A DNA stretch of 64,000 bases from positions 496,001 through 560,000 of the forward strand of contig NC_035792.1 in NCBI RefSeq assembly GCF_001653235.2, in the 5' to 3' direction. Below are positions 11,884-23,180 of this stretch, piece after piece (position 1 is the stretch's first letter; the number at the start of each line of letters is the position of its first letter). The stretch comes from Pochonia chlamydosporia 170 (lineage: Eukaryota > Ascomycota > Sordariomycetes > Hypocreales > Clavicipitaceae). The position numbers and the translations under genes are program-made. The notes beneath the pieces are model-generated. The model was not told where the DNA came from. It searched no databases and saw only the letters and a list, made by a program, of their open reading frames with translations.

Positions 11884-13552
11884 GCACGATGTTTTCTCAT
11901 GGTCTGTAGCCCCGGCTCTCGACGACGGCAGGCACACAACCATGCCGACGGGCTTGCCGTGGCTCACAGTCTCACATCACCTTCCAAGTCGCTGTTGGGC
12001 TGTGCCTCACCAGCAGAGCAAACTTGCTCCATACTAAAGGTGACGTTCGCTTGTTAGATTCACGGATTTGCCCAAGGCGCCATTATGCAACCAGAAAAAC
12101 GTGCTTCTCTGGGACGTTGCATGGCGGCAGACGTGCAAGGGTCAATGCTGTTTCTTTTCATTCTTCGATCTTGGCTGGCGCAAGAAACGCCAGAAAGCGA
12201 GTTTAAGTCTCGAGCGGCAAACCATGTTTTCGCGAATAATGCATGAATGGAGCATCTATCCGGAAAAATGGCCGCCTCCCGATCCGCAAAATCCAGGCGT
12301 TGAAGGAAACTGGCACTACTGTTGTCTCCTTGCTTTTACCTTTCGCTAGCCTGGGTTTGTCTGTCGGGAAAATCGAGGTGGTTGGCCAGGTCGACTGGTG
12401 TCAACACCCAAGTACATGGGCGCCGTCCAAGGCCGGATCTGGACTCCACCTCGCAGGCAAGACATCGCCATCCCGCTCTTACACTGCGCCGTACCACGCC
12501 GTACATTTGGATGCTATTGATCCTACCCACATCCGTCCGAGGCGGGAAAAGCAAGGACACCAGCAAGGAGCTCTCACCACACCACAAGGAATCATCGGCC
12601 CCAGTTCTTTCCATCGCCACTCGGCAGCCTCCAATGATTGTCCCGATTTTGCTTGCTGTCAAAGCTTGAATCCACCAGCCGGCGCCTCCTCTTGCTGTTG
12701 TTGCTTCTGTGTGGCCCTCTCTGGTCCTCTGTGGCCAAAACTGACCATCCGTGGCCCTGGGCGGTGTTGTTCAATGTTGAATGGTGCCCTCTTGGTGTTG
12801 CGTCCCTCCGCTTGTTCCACCCATGCCCCTGTCACCGTGCCTCATGACTTCTTGCTCCCCCTGGCGTCCAAGTTGGGCCTTACTCCCAAGGCATGCAAGC
12901 ATCATCCCAGGTCGGCCAGGTCCCCTTCAGTCTGACCTGACCAGGTTGCCAGGTTTGCCGGGTGCTTGCCTCCCACCGACCGGCAGTCTGTCCGCCTAGG
13001 TCCCTATTGCACCAGACTCTGTTCACACCAGCCAGATGTGCTGCAAACAGAGCGTTGGTTATTCAGAGGCACCAACTCTTCAGGCGTCTGACCTCTCTCT
13101 CTCCATGTTGATGGTCTCGGCTGAGGGCAATCTAAGACACATCCCCAGCCTCCTTCTGGGCATCAAGGCGCTTTCGCGGCGGATGTTCTGTTCGGGCCTC
13201 TTTCTTTTCTTCCTTTGCGTCTTTGCCAGATCGGCAGCGTTCCTGAATCGCATTGCATGCTCGCTCTACGCCTGCCCTGTTGCGCCAGCCAGCGTGGTAC
13301 CTGCAGGCACCGGCCAGTAGTCCGTTGCGGCGCAGCATGGCGACAAAAGACATGCACCAGACAGACATTCTCTCCCCACAAATCTCACAATCCACCAGAC
13401 ACCATGTTCTTGCATCGTCCAGTCACTGGTGCTGGCAATGTCATTGGCAGCTTCTGGCCGCAAGAGGCCAGTGTGCCGTCTTCAGCTCCAAATTCCCTAG
13501 TCAAGCATGGAACATGGACACTTCTTGTGAGCTGCAAAGGCAAGCAGCTAAC

Positions 13553-13587
13553 CACAAGCACAAGCACAAGCAACCAGACAGACAGAC
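13553..13587. repeat. adjacent short tandem repeats (CACAAG)x3 and (AGAC)x3
   Basis: Three perfect copies of cacaag at 13553-13570, followed by three of agac at 13576-13587. They lie in the pyrimidine-rich upstream region of the C2H2 factor gene. Confidence 0.8.
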
Positions 13588-14186
13588 CACACATCCAACA
13601 GCTCTGATCAACTCTGTGCCCCCCCCCGCCACCGACCCATGGCTTGACTCAAGCAAGCCCCCGTCGCAAGCAGTCGCTTGGCCCATGTACAGTAATCATC
13701 TTTTCTGCTCGAGCCGCTAGCTAACCCTCGCCAACTCATCATGCCAACGGCGGCCAGCCTGTATTTTTAGTTCGTCCGTACCTTGGATAAGCTTTCTCTG
13801 ACAACCAGACTCGCTCGCACTTGGACTGGCATCGCTTCAACTTTAGACTTCAGAGTCAATCCTCGTTCAGGTCCGCATCATCCGGCACCCGTTGCGAACA
13901 GCACGCTTTCGTCTGAAACATACCCAGGGAGCAAGCGAGACGAGACATTCTATACTAAGCTCAAAGCACCTCGAGCTGGCTCCACTAGAGACTTTAAACT
14001 GCATGCTCCGTCTGTGACGCTGCATCTGTCTGGTGTCCGTCCGCGCCCCCTCGTCGCCTCGTCACCCCCTCCCCTGCTCTGCCGGCTCCTTCAGCCTCAC
14101 CCACCACCGTTGGTCGCCCGCTTAACAATACCCTCCATCCCCTGGACGACCCTCCACTCGACTTTCACCTTGACCTCTCTTCATTC

Positions 14187-14312
14187 ATGGGCAACACTTT
14201 CCGGGACTGGATTCTCGCTGAACGTTACGACCGTTTGCCCGCCTCTCAACCTGATCCCCTCCCCGACAACATCGGCTTCCTCTTCTACAGCCTCGACAGC
14301 GCTTTATCTTAA
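14187..14312 (+). CDS. upstream ORF (41 aa) in the leader of the C2H2 factor gene
   Basis: ATG at 14187, stop TAA at 14310-14312, only 13 bases before the start codon of the transcription factor and in a different frame. The peptide begins MGNTFRDWILAERYD and continues with a proline-rich then aromatic part (PLPDNIGFLFYSLDSALS). Codon use is strongly coding-like: most third positions are C or T, with an almost unbroken run of C-ending codons over the last half, as in well-expressed fungal genes. A random frame would not be expected to look like this. It is likely a translated uORF that controls reinitiation at the downstream start. Homology was not searched; transcription of this leader is assumed. 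Confidence 0.65.
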   Translation: MGNTFRDWILAERYDRLPASQPDPLPDNIGFLFYSLDSALS

Positions 14313-14325
14313 ATAGCTCGCCACC

Positions 14326-16573
14326 ATGGCGGGTGCGTTCCGACCAGTGAACTCGTCGCTGATGGGCGAGTCCATCAAGGAGGAACCCATGACGACATCC
14401 TCATCCTCATCCGCCACTCCTCGACCCAGCACAGCATCGCAACATCCACCACAATCACAATCTCATACTCTACCCGACGATTCGAAAACGCCTACTCGAT
14501 CGACATTTAATTCCGCTCCCACGGATCAAACGGGGCTGCCCAACGCTTCGCTCTCTTCAGCCGGACGACCTTCTGACCTGGCGGACGGCACCCCGCGCCG
14601 TGAAAACTCACAGCATTCCACCAAGTCGTCCAGAAGAGACTCCATGGACGTCGATATGGACGATTCTGACGGAGAGACTGGAGCTGGAGGTGATGACGGG
14701 ACCATTTCCGACGGAGACAGCGTTGGTCCAGACGGGTCGAAATCAAGCAAGAAGAAAAAGTCGCAAAGATTCTACTGCACGGACTATCCACCATGCAATT
14801 TGAGCTTCACGAGGAGTGAACACTTGGCTCGACATATCAGGTTGGTCTTAATTTTGCTTTGGATGTTTTGTTTAGTTATTTTATTCACCTTGGATTATTC
14901 ATCCTTTGTATTCTTGTTTCCACACATGACCCTATTTTCAATGCATCTCAGAAACTGACCTAAAACATAGAAAACATACCGGAGAACGACCGTTTCAATG
15001 TCATTGCTCCCGCCGCTTCTCGCGGCTTGACAACTTGAGACAACATGCTCAGACTGTTCACGTAAATGAGGACATCCCCATTGATTCACTTGCGGCAACT
15101 GGATCACGGTTTCAACGGCAAATGCGAACCACAGACAGAGTGCGACAAGCAGGTAACAGGGCCAGAGCATCGACTAGCGGCAGTGCGGGTGGACCTGCTC
15201 GTGGACACTCCAAGAGTCTTTCCACATCCAGTATTGCGAGTATCAGCTCCGTAGGTTCAGGTTACGGCCCTCAGACCGATGCGAGGAGGCGGCCACCACC
15301 GCTGGTCATGGCTGCAGATCCCCGATCCCGACTTTCACTTGAATCATACCGAAGCACTGCCGACAGCACATACTCATATCGACCTCCTTCTCCCGGCGAC
15401 TTCAGTACACCGACATCCGCTACCTTCTCAACTGCACAAAGCAGCCCGCGGTGGGCATCCGGGATGGCCTCGCCTACGTCGTCACATGTTCGCTCCCAAA
15501 GCATGTACAGCTCGGGTAACCGGACTCCGGGTCGACGACTGAGCGTGCCCTCAAGCGCGAACCCTTTTCAAACAACCCCAGGGCGGCCAATGTTTGGTCC
15601 TGGCCACATGAACAGCTCACACCCGGCCGCATTCGCACCGGCTGGCTCCAATTTGGTTCCATCTCCCACTTCATCCACCTCTGGATGGTCCACCCGGCGA
15701 GACTCTATGTCAAGCAACAGCGACGAAGCATGGAGAAGGCGCACATGGCATCCAGACAGTCGAAATTACGGCAACCAGCCACCACAGGTACAATCGAATC
15801 AACTGGCCGGTGTAAACCAAAACGTGGGACCCAATCCTCCGCCTCCTATTGCGAACCCGTCAAGTTCTCAGTCGTCTTTGCGACTGCCCGGCATTGAGTC
15901 TTTCGATCCGCTCCCTCCACGTCGACACCCAACGCCACCTCCCCAGCAGCGCGGCCCTTCACCTATGGCTATTGATTCGGAGGCAGCATATCGACGTCCG
16001 TACCAGCAAGTGGTAGGCGAGACCATTCAGCCAGATGAACGCCGCAACTTGAACATGTACGATGCCAGTCTTCAACGTGGGTTGAATCGCCTCGACATAA
16101 GCCACAAGACACCACCCCGTGACAGTGCTGGGAGCTGGGCCTCTGAAGCCAACAGAGCCGTCCAAGCGCAGGCTGAACGTGTCCAAGTTCAAGTCAATCA
16201 ACCGACTGTTCGCTTTGAAGACCAGGTGCCCCCGTCCAGGCAGTTTCCTCCCCAGGTACATAGCGGACGATCCCTCCACCAGCACACAATGTCAGCGCCT
16301 TCCATCACAACACGGGAGAATAAGAGACACGGCTGGTATCACGGACCCGTGCCGTCGCAGGCCGTTGGTGAGCAGGCAGCGCAAGACCCGCGAGGTGCCC
16401 ATGTTGATCGCATGGTTCACCCGAATCTAACTGGCTTCAGCGGCTTTCCCGCCAGGGAGCAGGCACCTCCACCCCAACAGCAAGACGGTCAAGGAAATCC
16501 AGACTCTCTTAGGCGTCTGGAAGCCCTAGTTGCTGTTGCCACGAGCGAAGGGACTGCAGCGACAGCTTACTAA
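14326..16573 (+). CDS. C2H2 zinc-finger transcription factor
   Basis: Exons 14326-14840 and 14971-16573 (130-nt intron, donor GTTGGT, acceptor ATAG) encode 705 residues. The start is ccaccATGG, a good fungal context. Residues 1-145 are serine/threonine-rich, with an SIKEEP element that looks like a SUMO-type site, and an acidic stretch ([12 protein letters not shown]) before a basic run ([10 protein letters not shown]). Two zinc fingers follow at about 151-174 ([15 protein letters not shown]) and 182-202 ([15 protein letters not shown]), joined by the TGERPFQC linker; the intron splits finger 1. The remaining 500 residues are disordered and rich in S, P and Q. Tandem fingers of this kind bind short GC-rich promoter elements, and the arrangement resembles Msn2/Rgm1-type fungal regulators. 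The targets cannot be told from sequence. Confidence 0.88.
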
Positions 16574-19500
16574 GAACACGAAGATCAGCAGACTCTTATT
16601 TTGCAATGAACAACCGGGAGCGCCTTTCTTTGTCTATTTTATCGCAGACCCGTATATTTTTCTGGCAGTTTGTCACTGGTCATATAGCCGGCTATAATAC
16701 TTTATTCTGCTAATACGGCTTGCTAATTTTGGCACATACATCTCTACTTTTATGCTTGCCTGGACTTTCGCACGAGGACGTGTCTTTTCATTGGGTTGAC
16801 AATATGGAATCGGGTCATGACGTGATGAGATACCCCAACAGACCATTATGAGATGGCGGTTACGAGCGGGCCACGATACACGATTGGCGAAGAGGCGTGG
16901 GGATAGCGCTTAGACGAACATATCGACGACTCACGTTATGAGGTGGACAAACTGATAGTTGGATGTTGTGGTGTTTGCGACGCCATAATAGCCGATGGAC
17001 TGGCGGCACCTGTTGTTGCTGTTGTTGTTTTCTTGTTTTTTTTTTCTGGGTCTGTTAGCTGGGATTAGCGTTTGATTGTGATACCCTGATGTTTGATACC
17101 AATTCGGAGGGGTTTGTGTGATTTGGGACGTGATATAGTTGAGCATGGGATTTAGGCTGCGGGCGTTCTTACTAACGACTTTCTTTATGGATGGATGATT
17201 TGGATCAAAGAATAGGATTGTGTAGCGTCAATATGATTAACGACTTGAGTGCGGATGACTGTGCGAGTGATTGTTGTTTGATGCTTTAAAGTGCTTAAAA
17301 AGAGGCCCTAGACATGTATTCCGAACGCCAAGCACCCAGCTTTCTAATTAGTACTTTACACAGTACCAATCTATGTGTTCCTGGCATGACGCAGTGGTGC
17401 GTACTGAGACAGGGGCATGTAGATGCGACAGAAGGAGTTTGGGGTTGATGATCGGAATTTTGGCCAGCTCTAGGGTATATAGCTGGCATCAATTCATGTA
17501 ACGATACTACTTGCCTTTATTATCACAATTATAAAAACATTAATTGGATCGATTTGATCGTCGATGGTTTTCTGTTTCATGTAGGTTTGTCACTGAGCTG
17601 CTGAGGTGACTCAACGGTGATGGCAGCATGGTTAGGCATCTTCAAGTGCAACTGTGGAATCACCCTCTCATTTGCATTGACGAGGCCGCATAGTCGTTAG
17701 AAAGCCATTGATGTACATCTTGTGATTAAAATTAGGAAAACTTGGTTACATGCCTCATATAAACGTTTAGGCTTCGTCTTTAGTCGCTTTACGTGCGATT
17801 GGGGCATTGGGAGCTTCCTGCCTTGTCATTTGGTGGTGCGGGATGACTGCCTTGTGGTTTTTATGCGCATGTTTAGGTTTATGGTAGAGTATGTTGTATT
17901 GGTTGAAATTGAATTCCGTCTAACATTGGTATTGGCTACGAGACTTGTGATAATCTGAGATATATGGAGTACATTGACCTTGGATTTGGTTGATCACCAA
18001 CAGGGAGCGAGGATTTTGTTTTGAGTGGCTTTCGGAAGCTGGGAGTGAAACAACAAATAAGTGCTTCGTCGTCACATAGATCTAACATGCTAATTTGGGC
18101 TTGCTATCAGCTGTGCATTTTACGGCTAGTTACACCTTCTATGACAGAGCAATTTGCTAAACACAGATGCAAGGCCAGCGGAGTAAGGGACTATCAAATC
18201 CTTCTCCATACATGGTACAATGTTTCTGGGTTGTGCCTCTATGTCGTGCTGGTCTGTACACCGTCCAACAACGCTAGCAACTTAGAAGGGGATATATCTT
18301 GCAAGTGTATGACGAAGTACATTGGGTTGGCTTTTCCGTCGGTTCTTTGGCATCTGTGTCGTTATGGACAAGCCGCTACTCCCTGTTGTTTGCCATCGGA
18401 TGGGGAACCTAGCCAACCTCACGGATAACTTGCACATTTGCCTGTAGATCTTGAGGCATTTCGCTCCTTTTTGTTTATCCGAGTATTCATTTTTGGGTTG
18501 TAATTGTTAGGTTTGAGATGTGATGTATCCTTAAATATCTCTTTCGTGCGAAGGGAGCGCCTTACGTAGTAAGTTGCACGTCACTGCTTGGCATGGCTAG
18601 CATGATGTATAACCCGACACTGGGCAAAAAACAAAAAAAAAAAAACAGAATCAATGGGCAGTGAACCGATGTATTGTTACAGCCGTTCAATCATAGGCAA
18701 TTGCGTTCAGCTGTCCATAGAAGGTTAAATGTCTATTCAAGAACTGAATAATCACCGTTACATCCTTGAGAACTCATGGTAAATGCCGCAAGAGAACTCC
18801 ACAACGGAAGAAGAAGCTCCCTGACTGATACGAATAGTGTTTGTACCTTGCGTGATACTTTGTACTGTCATTTGAGTCCGTCTGTGATGTGCGACATTGC
18901 GGCTATGTTATCAGCTCAGTCTAAGCATCTCTCACTTCCGCTGTGGCATCATCAGGCGATATTATCGGAATTGAGTTAAGCAGTCTTGTCGAAGTAAAAA
19001 TGCCTTGATGTACGCGGGCACTGATGCTTCGCCGCTTGGGGCCAAGGACAGTGACAGTTTAAAACAGAGTTCAATGCTGTCTTGTTTCGTGTCTGCGGAA
19101 GCAATGAATCGCAAATCGGCTGTGCGCATGACAACAAATCGGCTTTTGTCCGAGCTGGCCACCCAGGGTTCTTTGGCATGGCAAGTATAAGAGGATTTGT
19201 TTCGAGTATATTGGGGGATTGGGGCTGCCACTCGATTGGATTTTCGACCAGGGTGCGTTCGGCAACAAAAACCGCTGGACTCGATTCGTGAGGTAATTGG
19301 CTTGGGTTGAGAAGGGCCTGAATGTCACGGTGGCTGTGGTGTTTCAGGGGTACCGAGTCGTTGTTGGCCACCGCATATCGAGAGTTGCATTTAAACGTGC
19401 CCTGCTACTTTATTGACATCTGATACATGGGGCTATGCGTATTTCTAGTTTCTCAGCGTAGCATTTGCTCCATGTGCACGTCGGGTGGTGCAAGCACCCT

Positions 19501-19797
19501 TTCTTACAGTATACAGCTGTTGCTATAACTGATGGGATTGTAGACCTGCGCCTTGCTAGACTGTTTCAATGAGGGCTCATTGTTTTGGAATATAATCTAT
19601 GAATCGTGAAATGGCAGCTTGATTCGATATTGCCTCTGTGTTGGGGGAGGCAACATGAATCGAGATTATGCTTGTGTTTTAGGTTACTGAAACAGACTCC
19701 ACAACCCGATCCAGGGGAGGCATTGAGCATCAAATTTACTTGGATGATGACTTGACAGGTGAAATAGTGCTCTTATGAGGATATGGTGTAAAGGCAA
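16574..19797. other. about 3.2 kb without a supported gene
   Basis: Holds the 3' flank of the C2H2 factor gene and then mixed sequence with only short frames on both strands (longest about 135 codons, no domain, no signal peptide, no plausible splice chain). An A-tract of a dozen or more bases is at about 18629-18644. I see no RNA gene or mobile element. Confidence 0.5.
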
Positions 19798-19807
19798 CTA
19801 TATAAGA
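19798..19807 (+). promoter_or_regulatory. TATA box of the small secreted protein gene
   Basis: The sequence ctatataaga lies about 145 bases upstream of the start codon. It is followed by an A/C-rich leader (caactcaacaacaacaaac), the usual arrangement for strongly induced fungal genes. Confidence 0.6.
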
Positions 19808-19949
19808 TGTGTCTTGTCAGTCGTAATATTCAACTCAACAACAACAAACTTCAACAACTCATCCAACTCCTATTCATTCAGTCTGGTCACTGAAAAGCTC
19901 ACTCTACACTTTTAAACCAAAAACTCCATCACCAACACCAACATTCACC

Positions 19950-20340
19950 ATGGTTCGCATCTCAGCCGTCGCTATCCTGGCCTGTACGTGACCACCACCC
20001 CATCCATTTTGGACTACCACTAATCATTAAACCAGTCGCCGCTTCTGCCATTGCCGCTCCTCAGGCTCCTTCCGCACCTGCCTCTGCGCCTGCTGCGGCT
20101 CCAACTCCTATCCCAGTCACTGACTTCAACGGCAAGCCTGTGTCCAAGGAAATCTCGGACCAGGTCCTCGCAATGGAGAAGGAGATTGATGCCAAATCCG
20201 AGGAGCTGTTCAAGTCGTTCACTGAGCCGCAGAAGAAGTTGGATAAGGAAATGGCAGATATATCTAACAAGATTGGTGATTTGTTGGGCGTGCCTAAGGA
20301 TGTCAAGGCGCGTTCCGTCAAGAAGCTTGTCATGTCTTAG
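19950..20340 (+). CDS. small secreted alanine/proline-rich helical protein
   Basis: Exon 1 (19950-19983) and exon 2 (20036-20340) are joined across a 52-nt intron (GTACGT donor, ACCAG acceptor) to give 112 residues. The intron sits inside the signal peptide (MVRISAVAILAFAASAIA), which is common in fungal secreted-protein genes. After the signal comes a short Ala/Pro-rich spacer (PQAPSAPASAPAAAPTP) and then a charged, predicted helical region of about 70 residues (ISDQVLAMEKEIDAKSEEL, KKLDKEMADISNKIGDLLG) ending VKKLVMS. There are no cysteines in the mature protein. I recognise no family. Secretion is supported; a surface or effector role is only a guess. A TATA box and A/C-rich leader stand upstream. 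Confidence 0.78.
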
Positions 20341-20591
20341 ATGAGCCGGGTGTCTCGCCATATGCTCTACTATACCGGTTATAGACGAGATGTGCGCTAT
20401 AGAATCAAATAGACAATATTCTGTTTGAATTTCTCTCTCTGCTCCAAAAGTCTGGACCTGTGACACTTTGGTAAAACGTGCCTTGCTGGGACTATAGCGT
20501 CTCCACGCTTGACCTCTCATCACCGGGAGGTGTGGCAGCAATCAAACCTCATGCTAGAAACACACCCAGTCTGGTTCTCTTTATGCAATCT

Positions 20592-22110
20592 TTATATTTT
20601 GTCAGGACTATCACCACGCATTGGACTCACAAGATAATCCTTGACTCGATTTCGCTCTAACTCAGATGTAATGGCGTCAATCTTGACAGCAACTAGTACA
20701 CAATCCATCCCGCTCTCCCCATCCTTTCCTGGCAGGAAGCATACCCTCCATTGTCCAGTCTTGACGATCCATGAGACCGGTGAGCCAGATACGGTGCGTT
20801 GCCGCTTCCGTGGTTTAGCGGTGGTGTTGGTGTCCCGATCATTTAGCAGTGACAACTCGCTGGTATATGGCTTGCCGTCCACCGTGATAGCCGATTCAGG
20901 TTCCAGTGAGACCTTGATCAGATTGGGTTTTGAACTCACTGTGGTTGGAGTAGGAGTCTTTTCCCGATCGTCAACTTCCATTTGTAGGTTGAGGGCGTCC
21001 ATGGCAGGTATCAAGTCTAATTTGTCTGTGGCCACTTCCAGAAGTTTCGAGACTCGATTCTGCGCATCATTCAGGAATTCTGCCCGTACACCAGCTGGAA
21101 AGAAGTACATTTTGGTTGTTTCGTCACCAATCTCTACGATTAATTCGCGTGCCCGATCGTCTACCAATGGCCGAGCGTAATGAACAAACACGGGTAAAGA
21201 GCTTGCGCTGGATTCGTCGGTCAGCGGCACACGAATACCGCTTTTTTGTATATTCTCCAGCCGCACGGTTATTTCATCAGATTGTCGGAGCGCATTGTAG
21301 CCTATCAGATGCGGGATGAGCTGCTGTTCTAGTCCTTTGAAATGGAAGTATCTCGCATCACGGAGAAGTTCTTCTCGGTGGTTTTCATCCCGAATAGTTA
21401 TCGGATAACCCCGAAGCAAATGCAGCAAGTCGGAAAATGTCTCGGCACACCGATTTGGCACAGAGGAAGGGATCACAGAAGGTGGGCGTATTAGTGTCTT
21501 GCCTTCGGCGCCGGGGAAGGGGTCTTCAGGGCGAGAAAACTGTGTTGCGTAACCAAGGGTGAAGAAGTTGGGTGAGTTGGCTGAATCAGTCAAGAGGCTA
21601 CGGGGGATTTGAAACTGCCGATGCCCGATTGATATGAAGATGCCCGATTCGTGTAGCTGTGATATTAGTCTTGGGACTTGAGAGAGAAGGGTTAGTGAGT
21701 CAAGTCTGTTCCTCTATGTACAAAGGTAAGGACACATACGACTGTAGAATTGTGCATCGGCAAACAATCTCGTAAAATGAACTTCATCAGTCGGGGCGAC
21801 GTAGTAGCCCTGAAGATGCAGCAAGATATCTTTGAATGTGATTGGATCTCGATCTATGTAGAGCGTCTTGATGGCCTTTCCCAGGTCTTCCTTGTTCACT
21901 TGCGCGGCTTTGATCTGGTTCAAAAAGTATTGTGTAAAGTACGAAGGTGCTTGTTAATGTTAACCTGCAGTTTCTTTATTACGTTTATCGCGGAATAGTC
22001 TATGGCATACCATCAGAGCAGATTGACGCCCCTGAAACTTTGAACACCTCGTTGCTGACTTGGATTGGAAACACAAGCCAGTGTGGCAATATTTCGGGAA
22101 TATTAGACAT
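20592..22110 (-). CDS. BTB/POZ (T1-type) domain protein
   Basis: Three exons on the minus strand: 22110-22011, 21949-21740 and 21676-20592, with introns of 61 and 63 nt (both GTATG donors), encode 464 residues. All joins keep phase 1. The N-terminus (FPIQVSNEVFKVSGASICSD, then APSYFTQYF) and RTLYID-like block (KTLYIDRDPITFKDILLHLQ) form a T1-type BTB fold, continued after the second intron by SLPRLISQLHESGIFISIG. A second, divergent BTB-like segment follows (FQIPRSLLTDSANSPNFF, DLLHLLRGYPITI). The C-terminal part is conserved in fungal homologues such as yeast YLR108C but has no assigned activity. BTB domains mediate dimerisation and often adapt substrates to cullin-3 ligases; nothing here proves that role. 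Its tail-to-tail neighbour ends at 20340. Confidence 0.87.
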
Positions 22111-23180
22111 AAGCTTCTTCTTTAGCTGGTAGGAGTTTTGTTATACAGCAATAGGTAATGATTAGTTTACAACAAAGTAGCGTGATTGTTAGTGTTGATA
22201 CAACTTTGGTGGCGTTAGTTCCTTGTAAACTATTTATTATTTTATACTTTGTAAGTCAAAACTTGTAGGAGTTGGCATAGAGCAAAATACTTGGCAACTA
22301 GCTTATTAAAGACGTTATAAGCTTGCATAATTCCAATTGTAAATGTACCACAAAACCTGCAGTGGATACGACACCAAGAGAAAACTTGTTATTAATGACT
22401 ATACCCTTCTTTCTCGTGTGTTCGAAATCAGTGATCTACACGTGGCTGGCTTCGGCTGGGCCTTCCAGGCATTGCCAGGTTGTGGCGCAACCCGGGTTTC
22501 CAAATAGCTGACATGAAGATTTAAGGCTGTTCGGCTACACCGACGTCAGCGGGGTTAACAGGCTCGCTTCCCGGGCTTAAGGCTGAAATGTGTAAGCATC
22601 CCGGCGAGCCGGGGAACCAGGTTGGTGTGCGTCATGTTGTCGTGGGGGCTGTTTAGATAAGTATTATCAATTTATAATGGGGCTGTGGTTGTGAGCCATG
22701 CTTGTGAGCCGGTAAAGTTTTGGATTCTGGCTGGCTTGCCCTCTTACGGCAGTATTTGGAATTGGATTGATGTTGAAATTGTTAATTTAGCCTACTTGTA
22801 GAGTTGCCGTAACTCTGGATTTGATCCACGCAGAAGTTGAGGCTTCGGAACTCGCCGTGGCTCAGACAATTCGTCAACACATCATCATCTGATACCATGC
22901 CCTATGGTCCCTGGTAAAATATGAATTGCCGGACAAACGGAACAGGGGTTTAGAAGCACAAGACATATGCAGGTACAACTGTCCATGGGATGATCGTCTA
23001 TAATTATTCAGCGCCTGAAGTAAACTGGTTTTTTAGACACAATTCTGCCGTTTTATACTTTGTCAGTTACCGCGCGCTTCACACGAGCCCCAAGCCACTA
23101 ATGTACGGCCCGTCTTGGCAACTTTTATGACAGATCAGCAACAAATACTTGGCAGTCTCCTCTGGCAGAGCAAGTAGCTT
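22111..23180. other. intergenic, no gene seen
   Basis: Promoter side of the BTB gene and 3' side of the hydrolase gene. Base composition is mixed, AT-rich at 22140-22330. A GC-richer patch at about 22490-22620 has the palindrome aacccgggtt and the word taaggctg twice. No coding frame is supported. Confidence 0.5.

Larger units (their letters stand above)
8357..14186. other. about 5.8 kb without a supported gene; likely extended regulatory region
   Basis: Reading frames here are short, mostly lack an ATG start and have no recognisable domains. From about 12.6 kb to the uORF the plus strand becomes strongly pyrimidine-rich (ct/cc tracts at 14040-14170), the usual look of a fungal promoter and long leader. 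Short tandem repeats occur at 11869-11883 and 13553-13587. It is the largest gene-free stretch of the window and lies directly upstream of a transcription-factor gene. A non-coding transcript or a poorly conserved gene cannot be excluded. Confidence 0.5.

Noticed and set aside
12243..12935. 230-codon plus-strand frame in the long gene-free region
   Set aside because: Composition looks random (cysteine and proline runs), no domain, and the opposite strand has equally long frames.
13783..14316. 177-codon plus-strand frame before the C2H2 factor
   Set aside because: It starts at TTG, has no internal ATG and low-complexity content; the coding-like signal in this area belongs to the 14187 uORF in another frame.
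18021..18428. 135-codon plus-strand frame
   Set aside because: No TTG/ATG context of note, no family features, scattered cysteines without a secretion signal.
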